The notes under the pieces were generated by a model, which was not told the origin of the DNA, made no database searches, and saw only the letters and a program-made list of their open reading frames with translations. Source: Hyphomicrobium sp. CS1GBMeth3 (GTDB lineage: Bacteria; Pseudomonadota; Alphaproteobacteria; Rhizobiales; Hyphomicrobiaceae). Taken from it: a DNA stretch of 64,000 bases. Both the position numbers and the translations under genes were made by a program. Shown piece by piece: positions 8,879 to 17,210 of the stretch. Numbering within the stretch: position 1 is the first letter of the stretch; each line of letters begins with the position of its first letter. The stretch spans positions 1,206,501 through 1,270,500 of the forward strand of contig NZ_FPHO01000003.1 in assembly GCF_900117455.1 (NCBI RefSeq). Reading direction: 5' to 3'.

Positions 8879-9754
8879 CTATTTTCTGCGCGGGCGAGGC
8901 CGCCGGCCAGCAAGCTTCTCGCGCAAGATCGACCAGAGGCCGTTCAGCGCAGCCCTGAGTGCGACCGCATCATCCGCGAGCACGCGGCACCAAAGACCTG
9001 CGCTCCCCGGAAGCTGAGACACCCCCGCGTAAATCCCGCGCGCATCTGCAAGCACCTGTCTCAGATCCCGTTCGAACGGAGCGAGACGGCCATCGGGCGC
9101 CACGGCAAGAAAAGTGCCCTGCACGCGATACCGCCCGGTGATGCCGGGAATCCTCTCGGACACCACGGCCCCCGTGACGCTGTAGCGATCGCGCACGACA
9201 CACCCGCGTCCGTCGACGTCGATCGATGTGTCCGATACGAAGCGCGAAAACGGCCGCTCAGTGCCCTGCGGATCATGCAGAAGAAAGGAATCCACAAGAA
9301 CGGCGAGGCCTGTCGGATCGATGCTGAGGTGAACGTCTGATGAGAGCGACGAACCGGAAAACAGGATCAAAGGATCCGATATCATCTCCAGCCACGCGTT
9401 CGCTCCGACCCGAAGCGTCGTCTCCAAGCGGGCGGAATCGCCGGCCATCGTATGAACGATCGTCGATGCCTGCGTCGTCACATGAACGCGGCTGTCCGCA
9501 TCCGCGGAAATGTCGAGGTGCAGGCGATCGTTCTCGTAAATGCCACCCGCACACGATTGCAGGTAGAGACTCGCCATGCCGTCGGGATCTCCTTCGACCA
9601 TGAAGGGGCGGCAGATATGAAAGGGATACGCCACATGCTGTCTGCGAAGAAATGTGCGACCCGCGGGCGAACTCGCGAAATGGAGCCTGGCACACCGTTC
9701 TCCACTCGCAAAATCGGCGCAACTCTCCGGAAAAACGGAACCGTCGGCGGCCAT
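8879..9754 (-). CDS. ureD: Urease accessory protein UreD
   Basis: 291 residues. It shows the UreD/UreH pattern: ARLHFASSPAGRTFLRRQHVAYP at the N-terminus, the QSCAGGIYENDRL segment, TTQASTIVH and ARLETTLRVGANAWLEMI. UreD binds the urease apoprotein together with UreF and UreG and forms part of the route by which nickel reaches the active site. It is the last gene of the urease operon, beginning 3 nt after the ureG stop. A run of arginine and lysine at the C-terminus is typical of family ends and not obviously functional. Confidence 0.9.
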   Translation of the reverse strand: MAADGSVFPESCADFASGERCARLHFASSPAGRTFLRRQHVAYPFHICRPFMVEGDPDGMASLYLQSCAGGIYENDRLHLDISADADSRVHVTTQASTIVHTMAGDSARLETTLRVGANAWLEMISDPLILFSGSSLSSDVHLSIDPTGLAVLVDSFLLHDPQGTERPFSRFVSDTSIDVDGRGCVVRDRYSVTGAVVSERIPGITGRYRVQGTFLAVAPDGRLAPFERDLRQVLADARGIYAGVSQLPGSAGLWCRVLADDAVALRAALNGLWSILREKLAGRRPRPRRK

Positions 9755-9756
9755 GA

Positions 9757-10401
9757 TCAGCTCCGAAACAGCACAGCGTCCGCGATGTGATCGAGCACGG
9801 CGTCGACACCGTCTCCGGTCGCGCAGTTGGTCACGAGCACGGCGCGATCGCTCCTGACAGCACGCGCCTCTTCGACCATGCGATCAAGATCGACACGGAC
9901 GTAAGGGGCGAGATCCGCTTTATTGATCACCAGAAGATCGCATTGCAGGACGCCAAGCCCGCGCTTGCGCGGAATGTCGTCGCCACCCGCCACATCGATG
10001 ACAAAGAGCCAGTGATCAACCAGATCGAGAGAGAATGACGATGCCAAGTTGTCGCCGCCGCTTTCGATCAACACGAGCTCTGCGCCCGGGAACTCGAGTT
10101 GCAGCTCATCAGCCGCTTGCATATTGAGGCTCGGATCTTCACGGATCGCCGTATGCGGACAGGCCCCCGTCTCCACGGCGACAACGCGGGCCGGATCGAT
10201 GAGACCGCTGCGTTTCAGGCGCTCGGCATCTTCGCGCGTCACGAGATCGTTGGTGATGACCACGAGGTCGATGCCTCGCTCAATCACACGCGGAATGAGC
10301 TGCTCGACCAGCGCTGTCTTGCCGGAGCCCACGGGACCGCCGATGCCGACGCGCGCCGCCCCGATCGATTTTGCTGGAGACGCTGGGGACGGCACGGTCA
10401 T
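9757..10401 (-). CDS. ureG: Urease accessory GTPase UreG
   Basis: 214 residues. SIMIBI-class GTPase with P-loop GGPVGSGKT, the CPH metal-binding motif (TGACPHTAI) that binds nickel between two protomers, the ESGGDNL switch element, and NKADL for guanine recognition. UreG carries Ni2+ and couples GTP hydrolysis to its insertion into urease. The start overlaps the ureC stop by 4 nt. The N-terminus is short and lacks the His-rich stretch found in some UreG proteins. Confidence 0.95.
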   Translation of the reverse strand: MTVPSPASPAKSIGAARVGIGGPVGSGKTALVEQLIPRVIERGIDLVVITNDLVTREDAERLKRSGLIDPARVVAVETGACPHTAIREDPSLNMQAADELQLEFPGAELVLIESGGDNLASSFSLDLVDHWLFVIDVAGGDDIPRKRGLGVLQCDLLVINKADLAPYVRVDLDRMVEEARAVRSDRAVLVTNCATGDGVDAVLDHIADAVLFRS

Positions 10402-12110
10402 CGCATCATGTACCGCTGCGAGAGCGGCACCTTCCTTGCTGGCTGGCAGGTTGCGAGATCTCCGTCGACAAAGACGTCGAACGTCTGCGGGTTAACGGTG
10501 ATCGTCGGACAGGCGTCGTTGCGCAACATGTCCGCCTTGCCGAGCTTGCGCGTGTTCCTGACGGGCAGCAGCCTTTTTGTGAGGTCGAGCTTGCCGGAAA
10601 CACCCGCATCGACCGCAGCCTGAGACACGAAGTTGACGCCGAGCGCCTTCTTGGCTTCTCCGAACGCGCCCCACTGCGGACGCATCGCCAGCGGCTCGCA
10701 CGTCATCAGCGATGCCGCGCTGTCGCCCATCGCCGACCAGACGATGAATCCGCTCTTGATCACCAACTCGGGCTTGATGCCGAAGAAGCCCGGGCGCCAA
10801 AGCACGATATCGCCGAGCTTCCCCGCTTCCAGCGAACCCACATGATCCGCGATACCGAACGTGATGGCCGCGTTGATCGTGTATTTTGCGATGTACCGAA
10901 GGATGCGCTGATTGTCGCCGATACGGCTCGTCTCCTCCGAAAAACGCCCGCGCTGGTCTTTCATTTTGGAGGCAAGCTGCCACGTCCGGCATATCACCTC
11001 GTTGATCCGCCCCATGCCTTGACTGTCGGAGCCGAGCATCGAGATGGCACCGATATCGTGAAGCACATCCTCGGCAGCGATCGTCTGCGCGCGAATGCGG
11101 CTCTCGGCAAACGCGACGTCCTCCGGCACCTTGGGATTGAGGTGATGACACACCATGATCATGTCGAGGTGCTCATCGAACGTGTTGATGGTGTAGGGGT
11201 TGGTCGGATTCGTCGACGACGGCAGACAATATTGCTCGCCAGCAACGCGGATAATGTCGGGCGCGTGCCCACCGCCGGCCCCTTCGGTGTGATACATATG
11301 GATCGTGCGATTCTTGATGGCCGCGAGCGTATCTTCCAGAAAGCCGCTCTCGTTCAGTGTGTCGGTATGGATCTGCACCTGCACATCGTAGTCGTCGGCC
11401 ACCGACAGGCACGTGTCGATGGTAGCAGGCATCGTGCCCCAGTCCTCGTGCAGCTTGAGCCCCATCACGCCGCCCGCAATCTGATCGACGATCGAAGCGG
11501 GTTTCGAGGTATTGCCTCGGCCCAGGAAGCCGAAATTGAGCGGCCAGGCTTCCGAGGCCTGCAGCATCTTCCCGACATTCCAGGCACCGCCGCAATCGAT
11601 GCCGACGGTAATCGGACCAAGAGAACCGCCAATCATAGTCGTGATACCGCTCGCGAGCGCATGCTCGCACAGCTGCGCACTGTCGAAGTGCACGTGAACG
11701 TCAATACCGCCGGGTGTGGCGATCAAACCTTCCGCATCACGGACAGTCGTAGCCGCTCCGCAGATCAGATCCGGGTGCACGTTGTCCATGATCGCAGGGT
11801 TGCCGGCCTTACCGATGCCGACAATCCGGCCCTCCTTGATCCCGATGTCTCCTTTGACGATCCCAAGGACAGGATCGATCACGACAGCGTTGGAAATGAG
11901 CATGTCGAGAGAACCCGCCGCACTATCGAGGCCAGGGACAAGCCCAAGTCCGTCGCGCAACGTCTTGCCGCCGCCGTGCAGGCATTCGTCGCCATAGACG
12001 GCATAATCGTGCTCGATCTCGGCGACGAGGGACGTATCGCCGAGGCGCACCGCATCTCCGGTCGTAGGACCGTAAAGCGTGGCGTATTCGCGGCGCGTCA
12101 TCTTGGCCAT
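10398..12110 (-). CDS. ureC: Urease alpha subunit UreC
   Basis: 570 residues, full length. All nickel ligands are visible: His139 and His141 (GGIDVHVHF), the carbamylated Lys219 ([10 protein letters not shown]), His248 and His274, and the aspartate in [10 protein letters not shown]. The mobile-flap Cys321-His322 is in MVCHHL. It hydrolyses urea to ammonia and carbamate. The sequence is a divergent urease: the segment after HVHF reads [13 protein letters not shown] rather than the usual ICPQQ-type sequence. Such second-type ureases, with a fused gamma-beta subunit, occur in Brucella (ure-2) and methylotrophs. A 585-codon antisense frame over this gene is a composition shadow. Confidence 0.96.
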   Translation of the reverse strand: MAKMTRREYATLYGPTTGDAVRLGDTSLVAEIEHDYAVYGDECLHGGGKTLRDGLGLVPGLDSAAGSLDMLISNAVVIDPVLGIVKGDIGIKEGRIVGIGKAGNPAIMDNVHPDLICGAATTVRDAEGLIATPGGIDVHVHFDSAQLCEHALASGITTMIGGSLGPITVGIDCGGAWNVGKMLQASEAWPLNFGFLGRGNTSKPASIVDQIAGGVMGLKLHEDWGTMPATIDTCLSVADDYDVQVQIHTDTLNESGFLEDTLAAIKNRTIHMYHTEGAGGGHAPDIIRVAGEQYCLPSSTNPTNPYTINTFDEHLDMIMVCHHLNPKVPEDVAFAESRIRAQTIAAEDVLHDIGAISMLGSDSQGMGRINEVICRTWQLASKMKDQRGRFSEETSRIGDNQRILRYIAKYTINAAITFGIADHVGSLEAGKLGDIVLWRPGFFGIKPELVIKSGFIVWSAMGDSAASLMTCEPLAMRPQWGAFGEAKKALGVNFVSQAAVDAGVSGKLDLTKRLLPVRNTRKLGKADMLRNDACPTITVNPQTFDVFVDGDLATCQPARKVPLSQRYMMR

Positions 12111-12114
12111 CGCA

Positions 12115-12816
12115 TTACGCTCCCTTGAAGCCGCGGTCGCGAGCGCGTTGAAGCGCGGAGGCTTTCGTCTCGGGCCGCCGAGAAAAGCCGTCCGTCAGAT
12201 TGTTGAGGCCATAAAGCTCTCCGGTGCCGCCGAAGGCAGCCAGCTCAACCTGTTTGGTCTCGCCGGGCTCGAAACGCACCGCCGTGCCAGCCGGAATGTC
12301 GAGATGGAATCCGAACGCAGCAGAACGATCGAAATCGAGCGCCTTGTTCGCTTCAAAGAAGTGATAGTGACTACCGATCTGGATCGGGCGGTCTCCGGTA
12401 TTCGTGACACGCAGTGTTGCCTTTGCCCGCCCGGCATTGAGCTCGATCTCGCCCTCCGCTGGAATGATCTCGCCCGGGGCGATCATGTCCGCGGCGGCAA
12501 TCGCCTTCTGTCCCGGACGGATGGGGTCGTGGACCGTGACGAGCTTCGTCCCATCCGGAAACGTCGCCTCGACCTGAATGATGGTCATGAGATCGGCCAC
12601 ACCCGGCATGACGTCGTCGGTTGTGAGAATGGTCGAGCCGAAACCGATGAGGTCGGCAACGCTGCGCCCGTCCCGCGCACCCTCGAGAATCTCATCGGCA
12701 ATGATCGCCGTTGCCTCTGGATGATTGAGAAGCTTCCCGCGCTGCCGCCTGCGACGCGCGAGCTCTGCTGCCGTGTAGATGGTAAGACGCTCGTATTCCG
12801 TGGGTGTAAGAAGCAT
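12115..12816 (-). CDS. ureAB: Fused urease gamma-beta subunit
   Basis: 233 residues. Residues 1-100 match the gamma subunit ([23 protein letters not shown], then [21 protein letters not shown] and VMPGVADLM). Residues about 105-210 match the beta subunit ([54 protein letters not shown]). Most ureases have separate ureA and ureB; a fused polypeptide is known in Helicobacter and in second-type proteobacterial ureases. It ends 4 nt before the ureC start, so the structural subunits are translationally coupled. Confidence 0.94.
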   Translation of the reverse strand: MLLTPTEYERLTIYTAAELARRRRQRGKLLNHPEATAIIADEILEGARDGRSVADLIGFGSTILTTDDVMPGVADLMTIIQVEATFPDGTKLVTVHDPIRPGQKAIAAADMIAPGEIIPAEGEIELNAGRAKATLRVTNTGDRPIQIGSHYHFFEANKALDFDRSAAFGFHLDIPAGTAVRFEPGETKQVELAAFGGTGELYGLNNLTDGFSRRPETKASALQRARDRGFKGA

Positions 12817-12831
12817 TGCTGTCCTTTTGGC

Positions 12832-13509
12832 TCAGCTTGCGAAGAGTCGGCCTGACTGTTCCTCGTGGCGCATGATGGCGATCTCGGCCTGTGGAACATA
12901 GGCGAAGGCCTCCTGCGGATCACGGGCAGACGTTTCGAGAAGAACCGCGATATCGGGCAGAACCGAAGAAAGCACCTTCTGGGCGTCAATCGCACCAAGC
13001 ACGCCGAGTCGAACTGCAGCGCTAACAGTCCCGACACAGACGCCATAAGCCGACATCGCCTGCCCGATGCCCGGCGAAAGTCCGGCGCGTACAAACAGCA
13101 ATCCCTGCACGACTGGCACGTGCCCGTGAGCGCGCTTCGAGCGAATGGCACGCTGGTATTCGGCTGCGCCCGGCGTCCCGAGCCGTTCGTGCACCGCCAG
13201 CAGTGAGCGACCAGCCCGCGCCGATGCCTCTCTCTGCTCGCGCACCAGCGTCAGACTTTCAACGTCCCGATCGAGATTATAGGCGCACGCATCTCTGGCC
13301 CTCATCGCCGCCACAACGAAAGGCCGATCGAACGTATCCCATCGCCGCAGTGTCTGGCCCCGCAGAAACGCTTCGGCGGTGGCCGCGTCACGCACGATGC
13401 CGTCGGCTACCAGGGTCTCGAGGCCCCACGAGAAAGCGATCGCACCACTTGGAAAGAACGAATCTCCGTATCGCAACGCGCTTAGCAGCTCCGACCAACC
13501 ACCGATCAT
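12832..13509 (-). CDS. ureF: Urease accessory protein UreF
   Basis: 225 residues, all-helical UreF family. Recognisable landmarks are YGDSFFPSGAIAFSWGLETLV near the N-terminus and the HGHVPVVQGLLFVRAGLSP segment. UreF bridges UreD and UreG during nickel delivery and is thought to gate GTP hydrolysis. The start overlaps the ureE stop by 4 nt (ATGA). Gene order E-F-AB-C-G-D keeps all accessory proteins in one transcript. Confidence 0.9.
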   Translation of the reverse strand: MIGGWSELLSALRYGDSFFPSGAIAFSWGLETLVADGIVRDAATAEAFLRGQTLRRWDTFDRPFVVAAMRARDACAYNLDRDVESLTLVREQREASARAGRSLLAVHERLGTPGAAEYQRAIRSKRAHGHVPVVQGLLFVRAGLSPGIGQAMSAYGVCVGTVSAAVRLGVLGAIDAQKVLSSVLPDIAVLLETSARDPQEAFAYVPQAEIAIMRHEEQSGRLFAS

Positions 13510-13958
13510 GTGGCGTCGTCCACCAGATGGACGGATCCGCGATCAATGAGGTGCTGCAAGCGGTCAACAATAGTGCGCGGTTCTGCGCCCGCTGCGATGC
13601 AAAGCCTCGGCCCGTCGAAGCGCACGGTCCAATGCATGTTGCCGGCGAAGTAGCCAAGCTCAAGGGCAGCGGCCGCATCGCGAACTCCGAATTCGAGCCA
13701 GCGCTCAGGCTCCGCCCGCACGACGATGGCTCGATCCTCGGTGAGCATGAGAACGGCGCCGTCGAAGAGGCGCTCCGCGCGAGGCAGGGTGATCGCGCAC
13801 TGAGACCCGCGATCCGTGACCGACAAAAGACGTCGCCGGCCGAAGTCGGCGGTCTTCATCAGTATCCACTCGACCCTACCGTCATGATCGAGCTTATGCA
13901 GCCGATCTGCCAGATCGATATCCTTCGAGTTTCCGATGATCGTATCGAGCGCAATCAT
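13506..13958 (-). CDS. ureE: Urease accessory nickel metallochaperone UreE
   Basis: 150 residues from ATG 13958, chosen because GAGG lies 6 nt upstream; an upstream ATG at 13982 would add eight residues. The UreE metal-binding motif is present (YFAGNMHW, equivalent to the GNRH loop). The C-terminal His-rich tail seen in Klebsiella UreE is absent, so it should bind only the interface nickel. It is the first gene of the urease operon, and the promoter should lie in the roughly 100 bp before it or further upstream at the porin. Confidence 0.85.
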   Translation of the reverse strand: MIALDTIIGNSKDIDLADRLHKLDHDGRVEWILMKTADFGRRRLLSVTDRGSQCAITLPRAERLFDGAVLMLTEDRAIVVRAEPERWLEFGVRDAAAALELGYFAGNMHWTVRFDGPRLCIAAGAEPRTIVDRLQHLIDRGSVHLVDDAT

Positions 13959-14062
13959 TCGCATCCTCAACGCAACGCGCACCGATCTTTAGGCTCTTGA
14001 GACCGGCACCCCTCTCGGCGAGCGCCGGACACCTGCCGGCATTCGCCAAGAGGCCCCGCTTT

Positions 14063-14851
14063 TTACGGCAGCTTGCTAAGAGACGTGTCGAACGAGAGGC
14101 TGATCAGGAAGCGGTCACCACACGAGTCGCGCTGACCGATGAACGCGGCGCATTCGCTATCGGACATATCGGCGCCGGTGTAGCGCAGGTCGAGCGTCAT
14201 GGCCTTGTACGTCAGGCCGAAGCCGGCGTTCCAATATACGTAGTCGGGCGCAAAGTCGTCGCTGACCCACTGCTTGCCGAGTTCGGCCGACACATACGAG
14301 CCGACGCCCTGCGGCAGGCCAAAGTCCGGCAACGCCAGTCGGCCAAACAGCGAGGAGTGCGTGCCGTCTATGCCGTTGTAGCCGATGAAAGAACTCGTCC
14401 AGAAAACGTTGGCGCCGACCGTAAGATCGTCCGAGACAGCATATTTCGCGATGCCGTAGACCTTCCAGAAATCGAGCTCGTGACCCGGATTCTCTCCGAG
14501 ATAGTCGATGTAGACGTACCCAGCGTCGAGCGAGAGGCGGTCAAACGTACGACGGATGCCGCCGTAGTAATCGAACTCGGCGTAGGGATCAGTGCCTTGG
14601 AAGTCCACGTTCGAGGACCAGACGCCGGCATAAAGACCGTTCTTGAGCGTGAGCTCGACATAGCCTTGCAGAGCTGGGCGGTCCCGCGTCTGCGAAACGC
14701 TGCGCAAATTGTATTCGTTTGCGATCTTCGTTCCGAACGAGATGTCGAAGGGCAGCGGAGCGGGCGGAGACGGATCGCTGGCGGCTGCGGGCGAGGCGAC
14801 GGCGCTCAATGCGAGAACGCCAGCCATGAAGGACAGTTTGATCGAGGACAT
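14063..14851 (-). CDS. TorF-family outer-membrane porin
   Basis: 262 residues. A clear signal peptide (MSSIKLSFMAGVLALSAVA then SPAAA) precedes alternating beta strands with many aromatic residues, as in the TorF-family putative porins (for example GLYAGVWSSNVDF, YAEFDYYGGIRRTF). The C-terminal FLISLSFDTSL strand fits a barrel end. Its place between an amide/urea ABC transporter unit and urease resembles Methylophilus FmdC, an outer-membrane porin for short-chain amides and urea, so entry of such compounds is a reasonable guess. It has its own upstream regulatory cluster (14876-14922). Confidence 0.75.
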   Translation of the reverse strand: MSSIKLSFMAGVLALSAVASPAAASDPSPPAPLPFDISFGTKIANEYNLRSVSQTRDRPALQGYVELTLKNGLYAGVWSSNVDFQGTDPYAEFDYYGGIRRTFDRLSLDAGYVYIDYLGENPGHELDFWKVYGIAKYAVSDDLTVGANVFWTSSFIGYNGIDGTHSSLFGRLALPDFGLPQGVGSYVSAELGKQWVSDDFAPDYVYWNAGFGLTYKAMTLDLRYTGADMSDSECAAFIGQRDSCGDRFLISLSFDTSLSKLP

Positions 14852-14875
14852 GATTGGTCAAAAACCCCTGTTCCG

Positions 14876-14922
14876 AGACTAAGAACTTTAGTCTAGATGA
14901 GATTCTAGAGTCTATATCTAGA
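14876..14922 (-). promoter_or_regulatory. TCTAGA cluster and inverted repeat upstream of porin gene
   Basis: Three TCTAGA hexamers at 14892, 14904 and 14917 lie within 31 bp, 40-70 bp before the porin start. An inverted repeat AGACTAA/TTAGTCT (14876-14882 and 14888-14894) overlaps the first. CTAG is rare in GC-rich alphaproteobacterial DNA, so this cluster stands out. The 12-mer TCTAGATGAGAT at 14892 recurs with one change at 25432, in the region between the transporter and regulator genes. It is probably a regulator-binding array; the NarL-type regulator at 25679 is a natural candidate. Confidence 0.5.
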
Positions 14923-15020
14923 CAAAGTATCTCGATATAGGAATTCGCAGCTAGCTGTTGCGGCTATAACCCACTGCGTGGTTTGTGTGCAGCACGGGGC
15001 CTCTTTGCCCCTCTTGGCGC

Positions 15021-15311
15021 TCAGCAGCCGGGCATCCTCTTGAAGAGGAAAATACTGGCGCCCCGCGTCGCGCTTTCTGCGACCGGCACGTGCAGCTGCT
15101 CCGTCAGGTATCGGAAGACGATATGGGCGGCGTTCGGCGACAGCGCGGGCTTCCAGACCCAAATGTCCCGCTCGCGGTCTACGCCTTCGCGCTCGAACAT
15201 CGCGGTTTGAGCGTCGACCGCACAGCCGACACACCATTCTTCGGGGCGTCCGCCAAACTCCTTGATGTAGCTCAGGAGCTCGAACTTGATCTGCTGCGGG
15301 CTGAAGACCAT
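15021..15311 (-). CDS. Small CxxC protein of unknown function in the dimethylformamidase operon
   Basis: 96 residues; I do not recognise the family. A CxxC pair lies at Cys27 and Cys30 (EEWCVGC), and the chain ends in a further cysteine (RMPGC). It is charged and soluble, with no signal peptide. It begins 6 nt after the stop of the Sel1-repeat gene and is the last gene of the block that starts with the amide transporter. The CxxC pair would suit metal or redox chemistry, and its neighbour at 16022-17116 also carries a new cysteine set, so a role in maturing the iron enzyme dimethylformamidase is possible but unproven. Confidence 0.6.
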   Translation of the reverse strand: MVFSPQQIKFELLSYIKEFGGRPEEWCVGCAVDAQTAMFEREGVDRERDIWVWKPALSPNAAHIVFRYLTEQLHVPVAESATRGASIFLFKRMPGC

Positions 15312-15317
15312 CGCGCG

Positions 15318-16016
15318 TCACGCCGGCTTGGGGTGAAGGCGAGCGTGGCTCGACGCGTCCGGTGTGCGCGAGCGCCAAGCCTCCACCGCCGCGGCGCCTC
15401 GGCACTTTTCGTCCGCGGACATCTGGGAGACGATCGCCTCGAGCGCACTTAACGCAGTTCCAACTCCGTGCTGCGCGGCGAGTGACAGCCAGACATAGGC
15501 TTCGACGCGATCCTGCTTCACGCCGATGCCGTTGGCGTAAAAATATCCGAGCCGCGCTTGCGAGGGGTAGTGGCCCGCTTCTGCAGCCACACGATACCAC
15601 TTGACTGCAAGCTCCTGATTGCCAGGAATCCCTTCGCCTTTCGAGTACAGCGTCGCGAGATTGTATTGCGCAAACAGATCGCCCTGCTCGGACGCCTTGG
15701 TCAGCCAGATGACCCCCTCGGCCTCATCGCGCGGCGCGCCCTGCCCCATCGCGAGCATCGCGCCGAGATTTGTTTGCGCCAGCACGTTTCCCGCCTCCGC
15801 GCTCTCGCGATAGAGCTCGACAGCCTTCGACAGCGACGCTGCGACGCCCTCGCCATTGGCATACATGGCGGCAAGCCAAGCTTTGGCATCAACGTCACCC
15901 TGCTCGGCCAGCTCGCAGAACAATCCGAACGCTTCGACGAATTCGCCACGTGCGTAAACCTCGACCGCATCGGAGAGCGCGGATGTTGCGTCGACGGTCA
16001 AATTCAAAGAGAGCAT
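15318..16016 (-). CDS. Sel1-repeat (TPR-like) protein
   Basis: 232 residues from ATG 16016, which has GGAGG about 9 nt upstream; an upstream start would overlap the preceding gene. At least four Sel1-like repeats are visible between residues about 40 and 195 (AKAWLAAMYANGEGVAASLSKAVELY, AQTNLGAMLAMGQG, AQYNLATLYSKGEG, SQARLGYFYANGIG). Such solenoids bind partner proteins. No signal peptide is evident. The gene is 5 nt downstream of the Rieske-like gene and 6 nt upstream of the CxxC protein, so it probably works with them, perhaps as a scaffold for enzyme assembly. Confidence 0.8.
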   Translation of the reverse strand: MLSLNLTVDATSALSDAVEVYARGEFVEAFGLFCELAEQGDVDAKAWLAAMYANGEGVAASLSKAVELYRESAEAGNVLAQTNLGAMLAMGQGAPRDEAEGVIWLTKASEQGDLFAQYNLATLYSKGEGIPGNQELAVKWYRVAAEAGHYPSQARLGYFYANGIGVKQDRVEAYVWLSLAAQHGVGTALSALEAIVSQMSADEKCRGAAAVEAWRSRTPDASSHARLHPKPA

Positions 16017-16021
16017 CTCGG

Positions 16022-17116
16022 TCAACCTCCGGCGTGCTGAAAGATGGGCTGCGGAAAATGTCCGTTCGACACCTGCACCGCCCGGCGGGCGAGCAAGCGC
16101 TGCATCCACAGTCCTTGAGGACTGGCTTGCAGCGGAAGCGCAGCGCCTTTGGTCTCAGGACGAAAGTTCGTCCCCCAACGCACCGTCGCGTGATGATCTG
16201 CTGCCGCATTCGCCGCGCGACGCCCGATCTCCCGGGACCAGAAGGCGGAAGAGGTTTCGCCCGCCGTCCCGTAGACGAAGTAGCGGCAAAGCGTTTGGCC
16301 GATCGCCGTGTGCTGCAGGACGATGGCGCAAGTCACGCGCTCCGCGCGGATCAGAACGAGATTGGGAAACAACCAGGCGACGTCAGCCGACCGCCCGTCG
16401 ACAGAGCTGCGAGCGAGGAGCCACGACCCATCGTCGCTTTCGGACATCGTTTCGCCCGCCGCGAGGTGCTGGCCAAGAAGCTTCCAGTTCGCAGGAAATT
16501 CCAGTTTTCCCGCTGCTGCGCGGTGCGCCGAACCTTCGAAAAAGCGCCCCGCTCGATTGAGCTCCGCCAACGCCACGCCGTTCGGAACCGGCTGGAGATC
16601 GAGATTGACGAAGATAAGCGGACCGAAGGTATCGGCATGAGCCGTCAGCAACCGCTCCGGCCGGAGGCCGAGATACTGTTGCATCTCGGGCGTATCGTCG
16701 CCGAGGTCGCGTGCGGGAATGGCATCGCGATCCCGGCTGTAGCCGCACGACGTAAAAGAACATTTGGTCTTCTTGCCCGTCTGGCATTGCTGCGGAATCG
16801 CACGGCAGCCGCCGTGCTGCGCTTTGTTGAAGCGCGCTTTGAACGCACCGCCTACGCGTTGCACATGGATGCCGTGGATACCGACGGTAAACGGCAGAAG
16901 GTCTCCCTCTTCGGCAATCTCATCCGAGCAGCCGACGGCTGTCCAATCCCGCGTCCAGATCATCTCGTCTTCAAGCAGACTGAATTGGAGTGAGCGGAAT
17001 GCAGTTGGCGGCAATACACGAGCCTCGCCAAAGCTGCCAAGTGCTTTGGCATAGAAATCGATGCTCGAAAGATCCTGGCCTTCGTCATAGAAGCCGAGAT
17101 CGGGCCGATGAAGCAT
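16022..17116 (-). CDS. Rieske-oxygenase-like protein with lost Rieske ligands and a new cysteine set
   Basis: 364 residues, frame intact. The layout follows ring-hydroxylating oxygenase alpha subunits: an N-terminal WTRDWTAVGCSDEIAEEGD segment, a Rieske-like region, an FGPLIFVNLD strand, then FPANWKLLGQHLA. The standard CxH...CxxH iron-sulfur motif is broken: the first cysteine is Ala99, its histidine partner remains (His101), and the second histidine is replaced. Instead four cysteines appear at 104, 111, 119 and 124. The mononuclear-iron histidines that normally follow NWK are also absent. It is thus unlikely to be an oxygenase, but may bind another metal. It lies between dmfA2 and the Sel1-repeat gene on the same strand, suggesting an accessory role to dimethylformamidase. 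Confidence 0.65.
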   Translation of the reverse strand: MLHRPDLGFYDEGQDLSSIDFYAKALGSFGEARVLPPTAFRSLQFSLLEDEMIWTRDWTAVGCSDEIAEEGDLLPFTVGIHGIHVQRVGGAFKARFNKAQHGGCRAIPQQCQTGKKTKCSFTSCGYSRDRDAIPARDLGDDTPEMQQYLGLRPERLLTAHADTFGPLIFVNLDLQPVPNGVALAELNRAGRFFEGSAHRAAAGKLEFPANWKLLGQHLAAGETMSESDDGSWLLARSSVDGRSADVAWLFPNLVLIRAERVTCAIVLQHTAIGQTLCRYFVYGTAGETSSAFWSREIGRRAANAAADHHATVRWGTNFRPETKGAALPLQASPQGLWMQRLLARRAVQVSNGHFPQPIFQHAGG

Positions 17117-17163
17117 ACGAGCGATCCCCTATTCCAAGCTGCCAATTGGCACGTCCGACGGGA

Positions 17164-17195
17164 ATGGTGCCCACGGAGAGATCCGTGGGCACCAT
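17164..17195 (-). terminator. Strong stem-loop downstream of dmfA2
   Basis: A perfect 13-bp stem (ATGGTGCCCACGG at 17164-17176, complement at 17183-17195) with a 6-nt loop follows the dmfA2 stop on the minus strand. No U-run follows it, so it may be a leaky terminator or a 3'-end stabiliser that makes dimethylformamidase mRNA more abundant than the downstream Rieske-like, Sel1 and CxxC genes. Confidence 0.55.
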
Positions 17196-17210
17196 CGTGG
17201 GACCCCGCCT

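Noticed and set aside
8707..8913. A 68-codon minus-strand frame between the cyclase and ureD genes
   Set aside because: It overlaps the end of ureD, lacks an SD site and resembles nothing I recognise. The 8638-8878 gap holds no clear gene.
10371..12128. A 585-codon open frame on the plus strand across ureC
   Set aside because: It lies wholly antisense to a complete, catalytically intact ureC and has the Arg/His-rich, low-hydrophobicity makeup of a GC-driven shadow.
15770..16993. A 407-codon plus-strand frame antisense to the Rieske-like gene
   Set aside because: Arginine-rich with no domain. The minus-strand product is recognisably homologous to oxygenase subunits and is packed tightly with its neighbours.
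16022..17116. The idea that the Rieske-like gene is an ordinary ring-hydroxylating oxygenase
   Set aside because: Two of four Rieske ligands and the catalytic iron histidines are missing, so normal oxygenase chemistry is unlikely.
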